From positions 1 through 57,277 of the forward strand of contig JAKTTS010000032.1 in assembly GCA_030560485.1 (NCBI GenBank): a stretch of 57,277 nucleotides of DNA, read 5' to 3'. Below the pieces are notes generated by a model. The model saw only the letters and a list, made by a program, of their open reading frames with translations, searched no databases and was not told the DNA's origin. Shown one piece after another: positions 12,935 to 24,756 of this stretch. A program made the translations under genes and the position numbers. Numbering within the stretch: position 1 is the stretch's first letter; every line of letters begins with the position of its first letter. The stretch comes from Ascoidea tarda (nom. inval.) (lineage: Eukaryota; Ascomycota; Saccharomycetes; Ascoideales; Ascoideaceae).

Positions 12935-14530
12935 ACTTTTTGTAATTGCTGACAGTATGTAACAATCACCATAATATTCTCAATCCGCTCCTCAGGCGCG
13001 AGTGTCACAGATAGTCATGTAAATGTTGTTTCTGGACAAAAACCCTTCACTTTAGCAGCAAGATGATGAAAAAAATCGAATCAATAAATAAATCAACAAA
13101 ATCAAGATACCATAAAATTAAAAAAAATGTGGTAAGGTGATATTTTGTTAAAATACTGTATGACAAATGAAATGAAGTAACAATTTTTGGTTCATGTACT
13201 ATTGACACATAGAACAATTCAAAGAGGTTTTGACCGTAGAAATGAGTAAAGACTTTTTTAACATTTCAGCTGAGTTGGAAGCAGTATCAAACCGTGGCAA
13301 TTCAAAACCATTACTAACATGTTCTCTAATAAAATGGTACCGAATAAAAATTTTTTTGGAATTTTTATGATTTGTAAGATGCTTTCCTAAACGAACAGCA
13401 CAGTTGTTGAGACAATAAATGATTGGTCTAACTTTCAGAGCAGCAATTTCATGAAGTACCAGCTTTATAAAAAGAACTTCAGTAACAGCTACCAAAGGAG
13501 GTACTCACCCTCACAACTCAGTAATAAGACTGACATCCATTCCTTAACGCTCAATTATACACGGAAGTTATTGATAAGATAAATATAACAGCCAATCTAT
13601 TTTATGGCAGCGAAGTCACCAACCCAATCATTCTGTATGAAACCAACAAGATAAGCACCACCTGCATTTTGGCACAATACAAGATAATCATCTCATTAGC
13701 TTTCATATATCTAAGCACTTTTTTGGCAAAGCTTGAATGGCATTAACCAAGGTTTTGAAAACAATGACCCAACGATTCAACAGCAATTTCAATATCGTAG
13801 CATAAATTATTTTTGGCAAACAAAAATATAACAATAATAAACTAATGAAAATATTTATCGTTTACATGCAGTCCTTATAAATCAGCAAGCAATCACAAGT
13901 TATAAAATTTATCCATTATTTGATTTCAGTACCCATGAGATTTATTCATTTTAAAGCTCAGCATCATTTGTCTAACATATTTGATTATCAAAACTTTAAT
14001 TCCATCGTTAGATTAGACAATATCATAATCAAGAAACTTGCTCAAAATTGTTCCAAACTTTTTCATCTGAAATTAGAACCTGAAGAAAAGCTTGGTGATA
14101 ATAGTAATAATGTCACCAAAACCAGAAATGATGATATCATTAACATACAACTTAAAACCCGTTCGCTTTCTTTGGAGCTGAGATAAAACACTCTTATTTT
14201 AGGATGTCACTTTTAAATCCGATGTGAAGTACAGCATTCACGATTTTGATATAGTGGCAATGAGAAAATTTTTTAAATATAAAAATTGATTTATGCATCT
14301 TTCAAACAGGTGAAAATTTGGCAGCATTCGCAAAGTACGGTGGTTGTTTGATATGATTTTCTTTGTCAATCTCATCATCGAAAAATGTGTTACCAACCTC
14401 AATTTAATGCCCGGTGTTCTCATTTGCAGCATCAGCAGCAAAAAACATTCTGACAATTTCATATCTAATAACTGGATTGAAAATTTTTTTATAGTCAATA
14501 AATTTAACTTGACTATACTTTTGAGCAATT

Positions 14531-14602
14531 TTTCTATTTATTTCCAATTGACACATAGAACCATTTTTTCTATTTATTTCCAATTGACACATAGAACCAT
14601 TT
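14531..14602. repeat. Tandem duplication of a 36-bp unit
   Basis: Two adjacent, essentially identical 36-bp copies (14531-14566 and 14567-14602), each containing CCAATTGACACATAGAACC. They lie inside fossil A4 and are likely a recent slippage or unequal-exchange event, because the copies have not diverged. Confidence 0.85.
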
Positions 14603-17290
14603 TTGCATATTAAACACTAAGCAGTAACCAAATCCTTTGTTTCACTGGTGAAAAATTCCCCGGCTAATAGGTGTTGCTCTGATCCATACCGGCTTGTTTT
14701 TGTAGACAGCCAGTTTTCCACGTTGTGTAAGCGATATTTAGTTTTTCAGCAGTAGCAGCAGTAAAGGAAGTAAACAAAAAAACATAACCGACCGATGCCT
14801 GAATGTTTCTCCCGTTTCATTAGTAAACCAATTAAAAATGTTGTCAAAACCGTCATCATCATCGTGGCCCCATTTAATGATCTGTTCTTCTGACATTAAC
14901 GAATCGATCAAATTTATTTCTTCAGTGAAAAATAACTCTGTTAGACATCATTCAGAAATGCACTATTTTCAATATGCTTTGCAGATTTTTCAGTTTTATC
15001 AAATTCGTGAATATCATCTGTTTCAACAAAAAAATTTTCATTCACAAGTTTGTTATTTTCACCATAACTGTCTTAGCATCAATTAATAAATAAGTTTTCA
15101 GTAATACCATCAGTTTCATTAATTTGAGTAACTGGTTTTTTAGCATTGAACTCAATTGATTTTCATCAAATTCTTCTAGAGGAAACTGCAAATATTTCCG
15201 CCAAAGAAGCACCAAAGCCAGCAGCAGATGTGAACAAATTTTTTTGGAAAGCAATTTTGCTTCATCAAAGCATTATTGGAAATTACCACCACTGTAGCAT
15301 TGTTGAAATTAAAGACTCCATAGAGTTTTCGTTGCTCATCGTAATCAACAGGCCAAAACAACAGAGGAATATCAGCTAATTATCCAAAACGCAAAACCAG
15401 TTGAGCTAATTGCATAAAAGACACATTCAAGCACACTAAAATGTTTGACAACAACTTTATTTCAAACATAAATTTTCTATGGAGAATTTACAGACAGTGG
15501 GTAATGTTTGGAAATCAAACTGATCAAATAAGCAACAAATTAAATATCTTCATTTCAAAAATCATTGAAAAGATTTGTTCTTACAAAAAGGATTTTTGCT
15601 TTTAAAGTGATGGTTTTGGGCCAGCGTCCAGCAAGACCATTTTGATGATAAACATATAAGATCAATATTTGATGCCTGATACCATTATTAACACAAAACT
15701 ATTCAAACACCTTAATAGCAACTTCATTGTCTGCTTTGACCGGAATTACTTTTGTACCCAATGAATTTGAAAAATGCTTCAATTTGTATATAAGTCTTTT
15801 AACAGCCAACTAACGATCACCCAATAATGTAACTCAAATATAAATGAAATAATTATCAACAACGGTAAGAAAATATTTGCTTTCATCAACAGTAGCTGTA
15901 GGTATACCAACAACGTCAACATGAGCCAATTCTAATATTCGATTTTAATATCTAATTAAAATTTTGTTAATAATCTTTGTTTTCTTTGCTATATGAAAGT
16001 CGTCACAACTTGCGAACCCATCCATTTCTAGATCAGAAATTTTTGCTGCTTGAATATCAGGTGGTCTAGCAGCATGTTCACGTTTAACATAAAAAGACAC
16101 AACGGCATTGAGATTGTTTTCAATTTTAAAGGAACACTTGTTAACACTATTTTAATCGTTTCGACCAGCCAACATTTTACAAACATAAAATTTATAGTCA
16201 CCAAATGTATACTTAGTATTGATATTGGTTGCCGCAAAAATTAAAAATAAATTTGAACCATTTGTGGTTGATAAACTTTTTTGTTGTTTTATCACATTTT
16301 GAAATAAAAGAAACAAAATAGACTTCACGTCAACTTTAAAATATTCAAACCAACTGATTTGGCCGACCACTGGTTTATTGCCAAAAACACATGTTCTGTT
16401 AATACAGATATAATGATAATCACCAGAATCAAGAGATAATTTCAAACAATCAAGCACAAGTGTTTCATTGGCATTAAGAAATCATGTCATCCAAGGACCT
16501 TAAAAAAATAGATCAACGTTTCCATCAGTCACTGACCTAGGTTCAACACACTCAGAAACCAAATGATCTATTACACGAGATCCACATAATGTTAGCAGAG
16601 ATCTTGGGGTTTTCTTTCGTTTGTCGCAACAATCAGCAACAAATGTCAATAACATTTGTAGCAACCATTTTAGTTGATAATTTTCCAGCACCAAAAAAAT
16701 CATCACTAAAAAAATTTTTTAACAATTTTGCATCAGATAATTCAATTCTACCAAATTTCACCAAACTGATTGAGAACTCCTCTTCATTAGTTGTTATCAA
16801 GTATTTAAATGGCATACTAAAAAGCAGTAACAAGATGATTTGAATAAGTTTTAGAGACATTGCTTAAAGAATCGTTCAAAACTTTGTTGTAATCCTTTTT
16901 GAAGACGATCAGGATTCAACATATACAAAAAGTAAAAACCCTAGCAAAAAAAATAGCTGTTTTGACCGTAATATTAACATGCAGGTTTTGAAATCGTACA
17001 AATATCTCAGGACCATACCGGCCTTAGTGAAAAACATTTTCCATCACAGCAAGGACCAACACCAGAAAAGCCAACGTGTGGTGAATGGAATGCAACACCA
17101 CAGTAACTTTTTTAATTTTACAATCATCATAAGACAGCAGCAAGTTTAATGTATTTTTGAGATCAATCATCATACTGAGCAGCCAGAAAAATAGGAAAAA
17201 AATCTAAAAAAGTATAAGAAGCTTCAGTGGGCAACTTTTTTGATTCATGCCAGCAAAGACTCGTGATTTGGCTCATAACCTGTTAAAAAA

Positions 17291-17509
17291 TGTTTATAGA
17301 AGATACAGTAATAAACAAAAAATATAATGAGAAAATAATAGTAGTAAATACGTTTAAGACCAACAAAAAATATTTAATTAAAAAATTGAAATTGGAGAAT
17401 CTAAATATGAACGCCAAAAACTACAAAAGCAACGAATCCTATAACCACGGAACTTATGCACGTGAAATGGGAGAAATGAAAGTCTATGATAATAGCTCAA
17501 GTTTTAACA
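17291..17509 (-). repeat. LTR of fossil A4 (5' LTR), also adjoining plus-strand fossil B1
   Basis: A 219-bp copy, TGTTTAT to TTAACA. The primer-binding site on its left makes it the 5' LTR of A4. On its right, plus-strand gag of B1 begins almost at once, so two elements face away from one LTR. Confidence 0.82.
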
Positions 17510-19393
17510 GAAAAATTGGGAGATGCTGCCAATTTTATTATCTGAGCTTTGGCTCTGAATCTCAAAGCTACTCAATCTAATGTTTTGTATCATCGATACA
17601 TTAAATCCGGTGTTGTCTTTGGTGATGATAATGAGATCAAAAAAAATAGCATTGTGTTGAATTTCATTTGCCATACATAGGTTATTAGGAGGCTGGTCCC
17701 TTTTGTGTTGGAAGAAGATTTTTAGAACGGCTAGTATGTTCGTCAGGTATTTGTTCTATTACAAAACCACTATAGAAATATTAAAGTTGCAGCAGGTATT
17801 TTATTTGATAAATTTTTCACCACTGGTGATTATCAAAACCTGATCAGCTCAAAAAAAATTAAAACAAGTTTTTCAAAAATTTTTTTAAACAATGTTCTTC
17901 AAACTCATACAAATGATCATGTTACTAACATTTATCATGCCACTTAAATTTTTAATGAAATATTATGGAAAAAGACTTTGTAATCAATTTGCTAACCCTA
18001 TTAAGATTAAATTATCTGATCCAAAAATGTTTACCGATCATATTGTTGATGATTTATTTGATTTTAAAAACCTATCAGCTACGATGATTGCTCTTGATGC
18101 GACTAGATTGGCTGCTGAAGATGGCATGAAATAGATAAAAAAAAGGGAGATTTTTTTCAACTTGCTGCTAATGTGGTCAAACGACTCAAGTTTTTTCTCA
18201 GTGTATTGCACTAACACCAGTAACTGATAAAATGTTTGATGGTCTATCTAAATGTGTCTGCATGTCATGGTTCTTGAATTGAAATGAAATTTTGGGCCTT
18301 GTTTGTTCAAAAATCTATTTTAATTATGGTGCTTCTGAACATATTTTTATTAACAAAAACCTGTTTGTTAGCACAAAATCAGTGGTTACCCGGATTTTCG
18401 GCCTTGAAATTATCAAAGATGATGTATAGGCTATTGGTACTGTCCAGTTTCAAAATCGGTTCAAGCTAAACTGGTGTTATTTCCCCCAGAAGTTTAAATT
18501 TTAATTTTCACTCATGCTGCTATTAATGGCAATATTAAATATTCATTCATTAATCATGAGATTTATGATAGAAATAATGGCGAGACAAAATGGTTAAAAT
18601 GGTGTTTATGAGTGATGCTTTAAATTTAAAAAAATGCCATTGCTGTTTTGTTTTTTCATGATAGGCCTGAGCATGGTAGTTCACCACTTGAAGTCGACGC
18701 TGAGAATTTTCCTGATCTGAAAATGGATAGTTCACTAAGCTGTGACGCCTTTCATAGAGCGAAAGCAACAAAGAATGATTATAAAATTTGGACTACATGT
18801 TCTAATCAAGTATTAGAGTTGGCCCATGTTCATGTTGTTAGTCCATTATCAAAAGCCGTTATTAAAGGAAGCAGATATTTTCTCACTGTTGTTGATACTT
18901 ATTGCCGGGTTTTTTTGATTACTTTTTTGGCTGATTGGTTGTTGAATGTCAGAAGACTGTTAGATCAGTTGAAACTTCTTTCAAATCAATTGGGTAAAAA
19001 TGTAATAAAGGTGAGATCGGATAATGTGTTTGCTACTAAGATGTTTGATAAGTTTTGTGCGTATAATAGTATCAGACAAGAAACATCAGTCCCATTTGAA
19101 TCTAATGAAAATGGTTTCGCTTAGCGCTGACTAAAACTCATGATTTCAAACACAAGAGCTTTTTGGTAAAAGAAAATGTTCTTGGAAATAGATGAAATTA
19201 AAATATTCAATGTCTTTCTTATTCGCTCAATTATATTTACAAATAATACATATGTTGGTAGACACACCATAGAAACTATTTGATGAAAATAGAGTTGGTG
19301 TCAAACATCATAGCGTATTCAGATGTGCTGTTTATGGAATAGTTCAACTGTCTTTGAGCTTCAAAAAATTAAATGATACGGCATTTTGGTGAT
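17510..19393 (+). mobile_element. Truncated copia-type fossil B1 (plus strand, gag to integrase)
   Basis: The plus strand opens with gag ('DAANF' block, 17.53 kb), then a protease-region block ('EHIFINKNLFVSTKSVV', about 18.3-18.4 kb) and integrase (18.65-19.12 kb). The integrase has a zinc-binding 'CDAFHRAKATK'-like motif, the 'YFLTVVDTYCR' strand and an 'RSDN' motif. The copy stops after the post-integrase region and RT is absent. It has no LTR or primer-binding site of its own on the left. It is broken, but the integrase is the best preserved coding stretch of the cluster. Confidence 0.8.
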
Positions 19394-19608
19394 TGATCAT
19401 ATCGAATACGGTAATAAACAAGAAGTATATTCATAATAAAAATGTTGACAATTAGTTGAAAAAAAATAAGGATATAAACGAGAAATTTGGGGCGGGAGGC
19501 ATTTAATATATAAGTTATACATTACAAGAAAACGAGTCTTTTATCATGGAAACTACCCATGTGCAATAGTACAAATCAGACTGAGTGATAGTAGCTCACG
19601 TGTTGACA
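19394..19608 (-). repeat. LTR of mini-copy E (left)
   Basis: A 215-bp family LTR, TGATCAT to TTGACA, keeping 'GGGGCGGGAGGCATTTAATAT' and 'CATTACAAGAAAACG'. Confidence 0.78.
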
Positions 19609-20180
19609 GCTATCACTTTTGAATCAGATAATGTAATCCTACCGTGGTGACTGAATTGATTAGAAGTTCTTTTTCTTTAATTGTTATCAAAAAATGAAAG
19701 GATATTAAATATAGCACTCGCCTGTTCATTTTTTTTAATTTTAAAACCATCAATTAAAAATTTTCTGAAAAGTTTGTTTTAATCATTTTTGGAGCTGATC
19801 AGGTTTTGGCATTAACCAGTAGTTGAAAGATTAGCAAACAAAATTGCGGTTTCCAATACAATATTAACATTAAGCCTTTCAAATTGTACTAATATTTCAC
19901 GACTATATCAGCCGTTGTAAAAACCCTTTTTCAACACACCAAGGACCAGCCCTGAAGAAACCAATATATGGCATATATAATCTAACGCAATGATAACTTT
20001 TTTAATTTTACTAATATCGCATAAAACAATATTGGATTTAATTTATTTTTGACATAAAGCCCCATGATGAGCAGTTTTGAAGTTAAGACCAGAGCCGAGA
20101 TATCGAAATTCCCAGCATAGCAAAATTTTTTGATTCATGCCAGGGATCATTTGCAAATTGCTCTATAATCAAATGAAAAT

Positions 20181-20397
20181 TAAATATAATATTTACAGTA
20201 GTTAACAAACAGTATATTAACATGAAACAGGTACTCAATACGTTGCGAAAAAAATAAAGATAATTACAAAAAAATTGAAGAAGAAGAGGCCAAATATATA
20301 TGTCGCACACTACAAAACAACGTATTTAGTAGCCGCCAAAATTACGCAACTGCTGTAGTCAATCTAAATGTACGTGATAATAATTTATGTTTCAACA
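20181..20397 (-). repeat. LTR of mini-copy E (right), adjoining plus-strand fossil B2
   Basis: A 217-bp LTR copy ending TTTCAACA. Plus-strand gag of B2 starts directly to its right, the same arrangement as at 17509/17510. Confidence 0.75.
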
Positions 20398-23300
20398 GAA
20401 TAATTAAGTGATCCTGCCAATTTTGCTATTTGGGCTTTAGATCTCAATTTTAAAAATAATCAGTATTATGCTTTATATCAAAATCAAATGAAATGCGGTG
20501 GCTTTTTATTTCATAATAGTAAATGCAAAAAAAATGCTATTGCCTAATATTCCATCTGCCATACGTTGGTCACTGGGAGTTTTGTCACTGCTGTGCTGGA
20601 AACAGTCTTTAACAACTGCTGCTATGGTTGTGAAATATTTATACAACTTGAAACGTTTTATGGTGATATTGTGTTTGAAACAGCAATTTTATTTGCTAAG
20701 TTTTTAATTACAACTAAATAAAAAAGCCTGATCAGCTTCAAAATAAATTACAACAAGTTTTTCAACAAGATTTTAACCAAAGTGATTACACCTTTTACAA
20801 ATGATCATGGCTCCGCTATATTTTGTGCCACTTCAATTTTTAATAGCAATTATAAAAAAAAAAATTTAAATATATTTCCTTCCTCTGGTAGGATTACACT
20901 ACCTGATAAAAAAGTGTTAAAAATAATTTTGGTGATAATTCGTTTGTTGCGCTAAAAACTCATCAACAACTAGAGTCGTTTTTGGTGCTACAGATTGAGT
21001 TGCTGATAGTAACAACAAACGAATATACAAAAAGAGATCTCATTTGACATGCTACAATTGTCGGGAAATAAATCAAATGCTTTCTTAGTGTATCGCACTT
21101 AAGCCAGTGACTGATAAAAAGTCTGATGAACTATCTGAAAGTTCCTGAATTACATTGTCTTTAAATTGCAATGAAACACTTGTGCTTGATAGTTCAAAAT
21201 TTTCTTTTGATTATGGTCCTTCTCAACATATCTTTATTAACAAAAACCGATTTATTAGCACTAAATCAGTGGTCAGCCAAGTCACCGGAGATAAAAATTT
21301 CAAAATTGATGTTAAGAGTTTTGATAGTGTCCAATTTAAAAATAGGTTAAAGCTACAAAAAATGTTATTTGCCCAAGATTGTTGAAATTAAAATTTCATT
21401 TCTGCAGCTACCAATAACAGTACTAAGTATATATTCGATAACCATGTAATTAATGTTTTCAAAATGTCGGTTGGTGAAACTATTTTAAATGGTGTATATG
21501 AGTGTTGTTCAAAATTGAAAAATATGTCTTTGCTTCTGTATTTTCTCATGATAGACAAAGCCATGCTGGCAGACCACCTAAATATCGAGCCCCACAACTT
21601 TATTATGTGGAAATAGATGGATCACCAAGCTGTGACGCCTGTCATATAACTAAGGCGACAAAAAATATTAATGAAACCTTGTCTAGATGTTCAAATCAAA
21701 TGACACAATCCGTTTATGTTGACGTAGTTGAGGGTTTTATCTACAACTGTTGTTGAAAAAAGTAAATATCATCTCACTGTTGTTGACAATTATTGCCCCC
21801 ATATTTTGGTTAATTATTTAACTATTTGATCGTTAACTGTTAAATGACTCATTTATCAATTTTAAAATTTTTCAAATGAATTGAGTGGAAATTTAACTAC
21901 GTTAAGATCAGATAAAAAATTTACTACTAAAATCTTTAGTGAGTTTTGTGTTGAAAATGATATCAGGAATAAAAAGTCGCTCCAATATAAGTTTCCTCAA
22001 TACGATCATGCTAACCGTTTGCAAAACTCCATAAGTTCCAAACCAAGACCCCTTTTGGTAAAAAAAAGTGCTCCAAATAATTTACAAGATGAAGCTGTAA
22101 AATGTGTTTTCTACTTGCTGAAATTTAGTTTTGAAAAATACCTACTGTTAGTTGATACACCATTCAAACTTTTTGTTAAAAATTCAATTGGTGTCAAACA
22201 TCTTAGATTTGTTGGATGAGTTGCTTATGGAATGGTTCCACTGGCTTTGGTTTTAAAAAATTTTTTAGAATACCTGTGTTGTGTTGTTTTGAAGGTTACG
22301 ATGAAAATCGAAAAGCTTATACAGTCTACAACTCCGGCAAATCTAAAGTGATGATTACTTTTCTGTGTAGCTTTGATAAAGCAAGATCTTCTTTAGAAAA
22401 AAATTTGTTTACATCTGCGGGTGTTATAAGTGATCATGCGGCAGGAATAATTCAAGTTCAATATAAAAGAGTGAGAAAAAATCAGTTGTTCTCGATAAAA
22501 ATAAAATGATTAGTTTTATTAATTAATTTAATGACATGACTGAATAAACATGTAATAGTTTATGTTCAAACAGCGATAATAAAAACTCCAACATTGTGGA
22601 AGGAAATATTATTTCTGATACAAATGAAACTCCCAATTCTGAAGCAACTGAGATATATGAAAATTGTGTTAAAAATATTCTATTTCTGAATGATGTTCTA
22701 AATGTTTCCTCTCTCATTGATAGAATGAATAAATTTGATTGGTTAATATTAAAACCCCACAACAATAAAAAGGGCCACAATAAAAATGAGGTTTTTGCAA
22801 CATTGTCAAATGGTATATCAATGAGTCACAAAACACACGTGAAACTGGGTCAGTTATGTTTTGTTGGTTGACTAAGTATACTGCTGTTACTACTAAAAAT
22901 CCAAAAAATGCTGACATAAAATGGAAAACTAGCAGTCTCAAAACCCGAACCGCTACTAAATAGAACAATCTTTAACTGCTGCTTGTCCTTCCACCAGAAA
23001 AAAAAATTTTCTGATGTGGCTGGGTTTTCATTAAGAGAAATTGTCTTTTGTTTCAATTTGAAAAAAGGTTAATAGTTGCTCCAAAATATTGTTTGATTGA
23101 AATATTGAATATCGAAAAACATTTGGTCTAATGATTGGATATCAAGATGTCAAAAAAGTTTTGACTGTTGCTGCGTCAAAAAAGTTAATTGAGCATCAAA
23201 TGGATATCAGTAGGGCATATATTCATGGTGACATTTACAAAAAAATTTATGTGAAACAACCACCACACTTTGGGAATGCTGCTTGTTCATCAAATGATTG

Positions 23301-24735
23301 CAAATTGAAGAAGTAAATGAATGGACTTACAATTATTTTTTTATGCTGGTACAACAAAATAGTAAATGCTCTATTTCACATGGGGTTTAAAAAGTCAATG
23401 GCAAAGCATGGAGTGCTTTATCTCAGCTCTGAAAAAAAAAATGGTTTTTTGGTTTGTATCTAGATGCTTTCATCATTGCAGGTTTTTGTGACAATATGAC
23501 TATTAGTGTCAAGCTGTTTTGGAATTTTTTAGTTGAAAAAAAAAAATTTAAGACTAATCCTAGGAAGGTTCTGAGTGTTGTTATTATTTAGTCTCACGAG
23601 AAAATTACGGTTTTGGTAGGCAACCATGTTAAGCCAATGATGAGCAACTTTAAAATATATGAAACTCACGAATATTCAGTTCCAAGGATAGCTGTTTTTT
23701 TTGATATGTTAGTTTTTTCGGATTGAAATTAACTATATGAAACAATGCACATTTTTATTTGTTATTTACTGGCATGCATTTGAATGCTAGCAATTCTTTA
23801 CCTTACGATATTAAATTTGCTTTTAGATTGTTGAGTCGCTATACTCAAGATTTTGCTAAGTGGCTTTTAACATTGGTTAAAAAAATTTTTTGGTATTTAA
23901 AAACTAATCACATGTCATTCTTCTATAAAAAGTTTGTTACTGCCCATCTTGCTAATTATGGCGAAAATGATTGGGCTGGAAAATATGCTGACAAACTGTC
24001 AGTTTGCCGTTATATATTTTAATCAATAATTCGCCTATTACATGGAGTCTTACAAACCTAATGTCAACGTCATTAATAATTTAAAAGAGAAAATACATTG
24101 CTCTCACTGAAATTACATCTGAAGTGCTTTTCATTTTACTGGTGCAACATGTTATTGGCGTTCAGACGGTTAAGCCAATCATTTATTATGACAACAAGTC
24201 TGCTGATAGTTTAGCAAAACATCCTAAAAATTATAAACAATTCAAGCACTTCTCAATCTTGTTCTTATTTTATTTGAGAACATGTTAGTGTTAATTTCAA
24301 ATTTGCATAATTTGCTACTGCTGTCAATTTAGCTGACATGTTGACAAATTCATCAGTACTGCTACGTTAAGAAAATTGTATAAATTGTTTGTTATTAAAA
24401 TAGTACATGATGCAGAGATTATTATTTTATTTTTTTTGTCATATAACATTTTGATAACATTTCTGTCTTTCACTATTTGTTTTCTTTTTTTCAAATTTTA
24501 TTTTATTATTTAATTTAAGTTAAAACGTGAACTATTATCACGCACGTTGACGCGCACTACAGCATATGCGTAGTCTTTGTGCTGGAATGACAAGTTGTCA
24601 TGTAATCTACGAGGTATATATTTAGCTCTTTCCGTTCCAATTGTTTAGTATATATCTATACCGGTTTTTTAACTCGTTAAACTACAACGGTACTATCACT
24701 ATATTACTCGTTAATTAATGTACACATTATAAACA
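20398..24735 (+). mobile_element. Copia-type fossil B2 (plus strand, gag to 3' LTR)
   Basis: Plus strand order: gag ('DPANFAIWALDLN', 20.41 kb onward), protease region ('FDYGPSQHIFINKNRFISTKS', about 21.2 kb), integrase with 'CDACHITKATK' (about 21.63 kb) and 'LRSDKKF' (21.9 kb), the post-integrase signature 'VKHLRFVG' (22.2 kb), spacer (22.58-22.87 kb), RT with 'QMDISRAYIHGDIYKKIYVKQPPHF'-like sequence (23.2 kb), RNase H with 'ENDWAGKYADK' (23.95 kb), a terminal 'NLADMLT' motif (24.33 kb) and a 3' LTR at 24518-24735. The 5' LTR is missing. The copy is broken many times, but the domain order is complete. Confidence 0.85.
24518..24735 (+). repeat. LTR shared by fossils B2 and C (plus orientation)
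   Basis: A 218-bp plus-oriented LTR, beginning AGTTAAAACGTGAAC and ending TATAAACA. It follows the RNase H end of B2 and precedes the primer-binding site and gag of C. It can therefore serve as the 3' LTR of one copy and the 5' LTR of the next. Confidence 0.82.
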
Positions 24736-24746
24736 GTCTCCAACAA

Positions 24747-24756
24747 GTTATGAGCC
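24747..24756 (+). other. Retrotransposon primer-binding site, tRNA-iMet anticodon type
   Basis: GTTATGAGCC is complementary to the anticodon arm of yeast initiator tRNA-Met (GGCUCAUAACC) and lies 11 bases after the LTR end. Equivalent sites in reverse complement lie next to the 5' LTRs of A4 (GGCTCATAACC), A1 (GGCCCATAAC) and D (GGCTCATGATC). Ty5 and Drosophila copia prime from the anticodon half of this tRNA rather than from its 3' end. Confidence 0.75.

Larger units (their letters stand above)
12721..17509 (-). mobile_element. Ty1/copia-type LTR retrotransposon fossil A4 (minus strand)
   Basis: LTRs lie at 12721-12934 and 17291-17509. A primer-binding site reading GGTTATGAGCC on the minus strand is just inside the right LTR (about 17271-17281). 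Between them, right to left: gag (about 17.25-16.5 kb), a protease-like block (about 16.46-16.33 kb), integrase (about 15.95-15.2 kb), spacer, RT (about 14.4-14.1 kb) and RNase H (about 13.75-13.25 kb). The layout is complete from LTR to LTR but the coding part is broken many times. The flanking pentamers (ATTAT left, GAAAA right) do not form a target-site duplication. Confidence 0.85.
19394..20397 (-). mobile_element. Internally deleted mini-copy E (LTR-gag-LTR, minus strand)
   Basis: Two same-orientation LTRs (19394-19608 and 20181-20397) enclose only about 570 bases. This inner part matches the gag 5' region of A1 and A4 on the minus strand, and a degraded primer-binding site sits at about 20160-20170. 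Pol is absent, so this is a non-autonomous or deletion derivative of the family. Confidence 0.75.
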
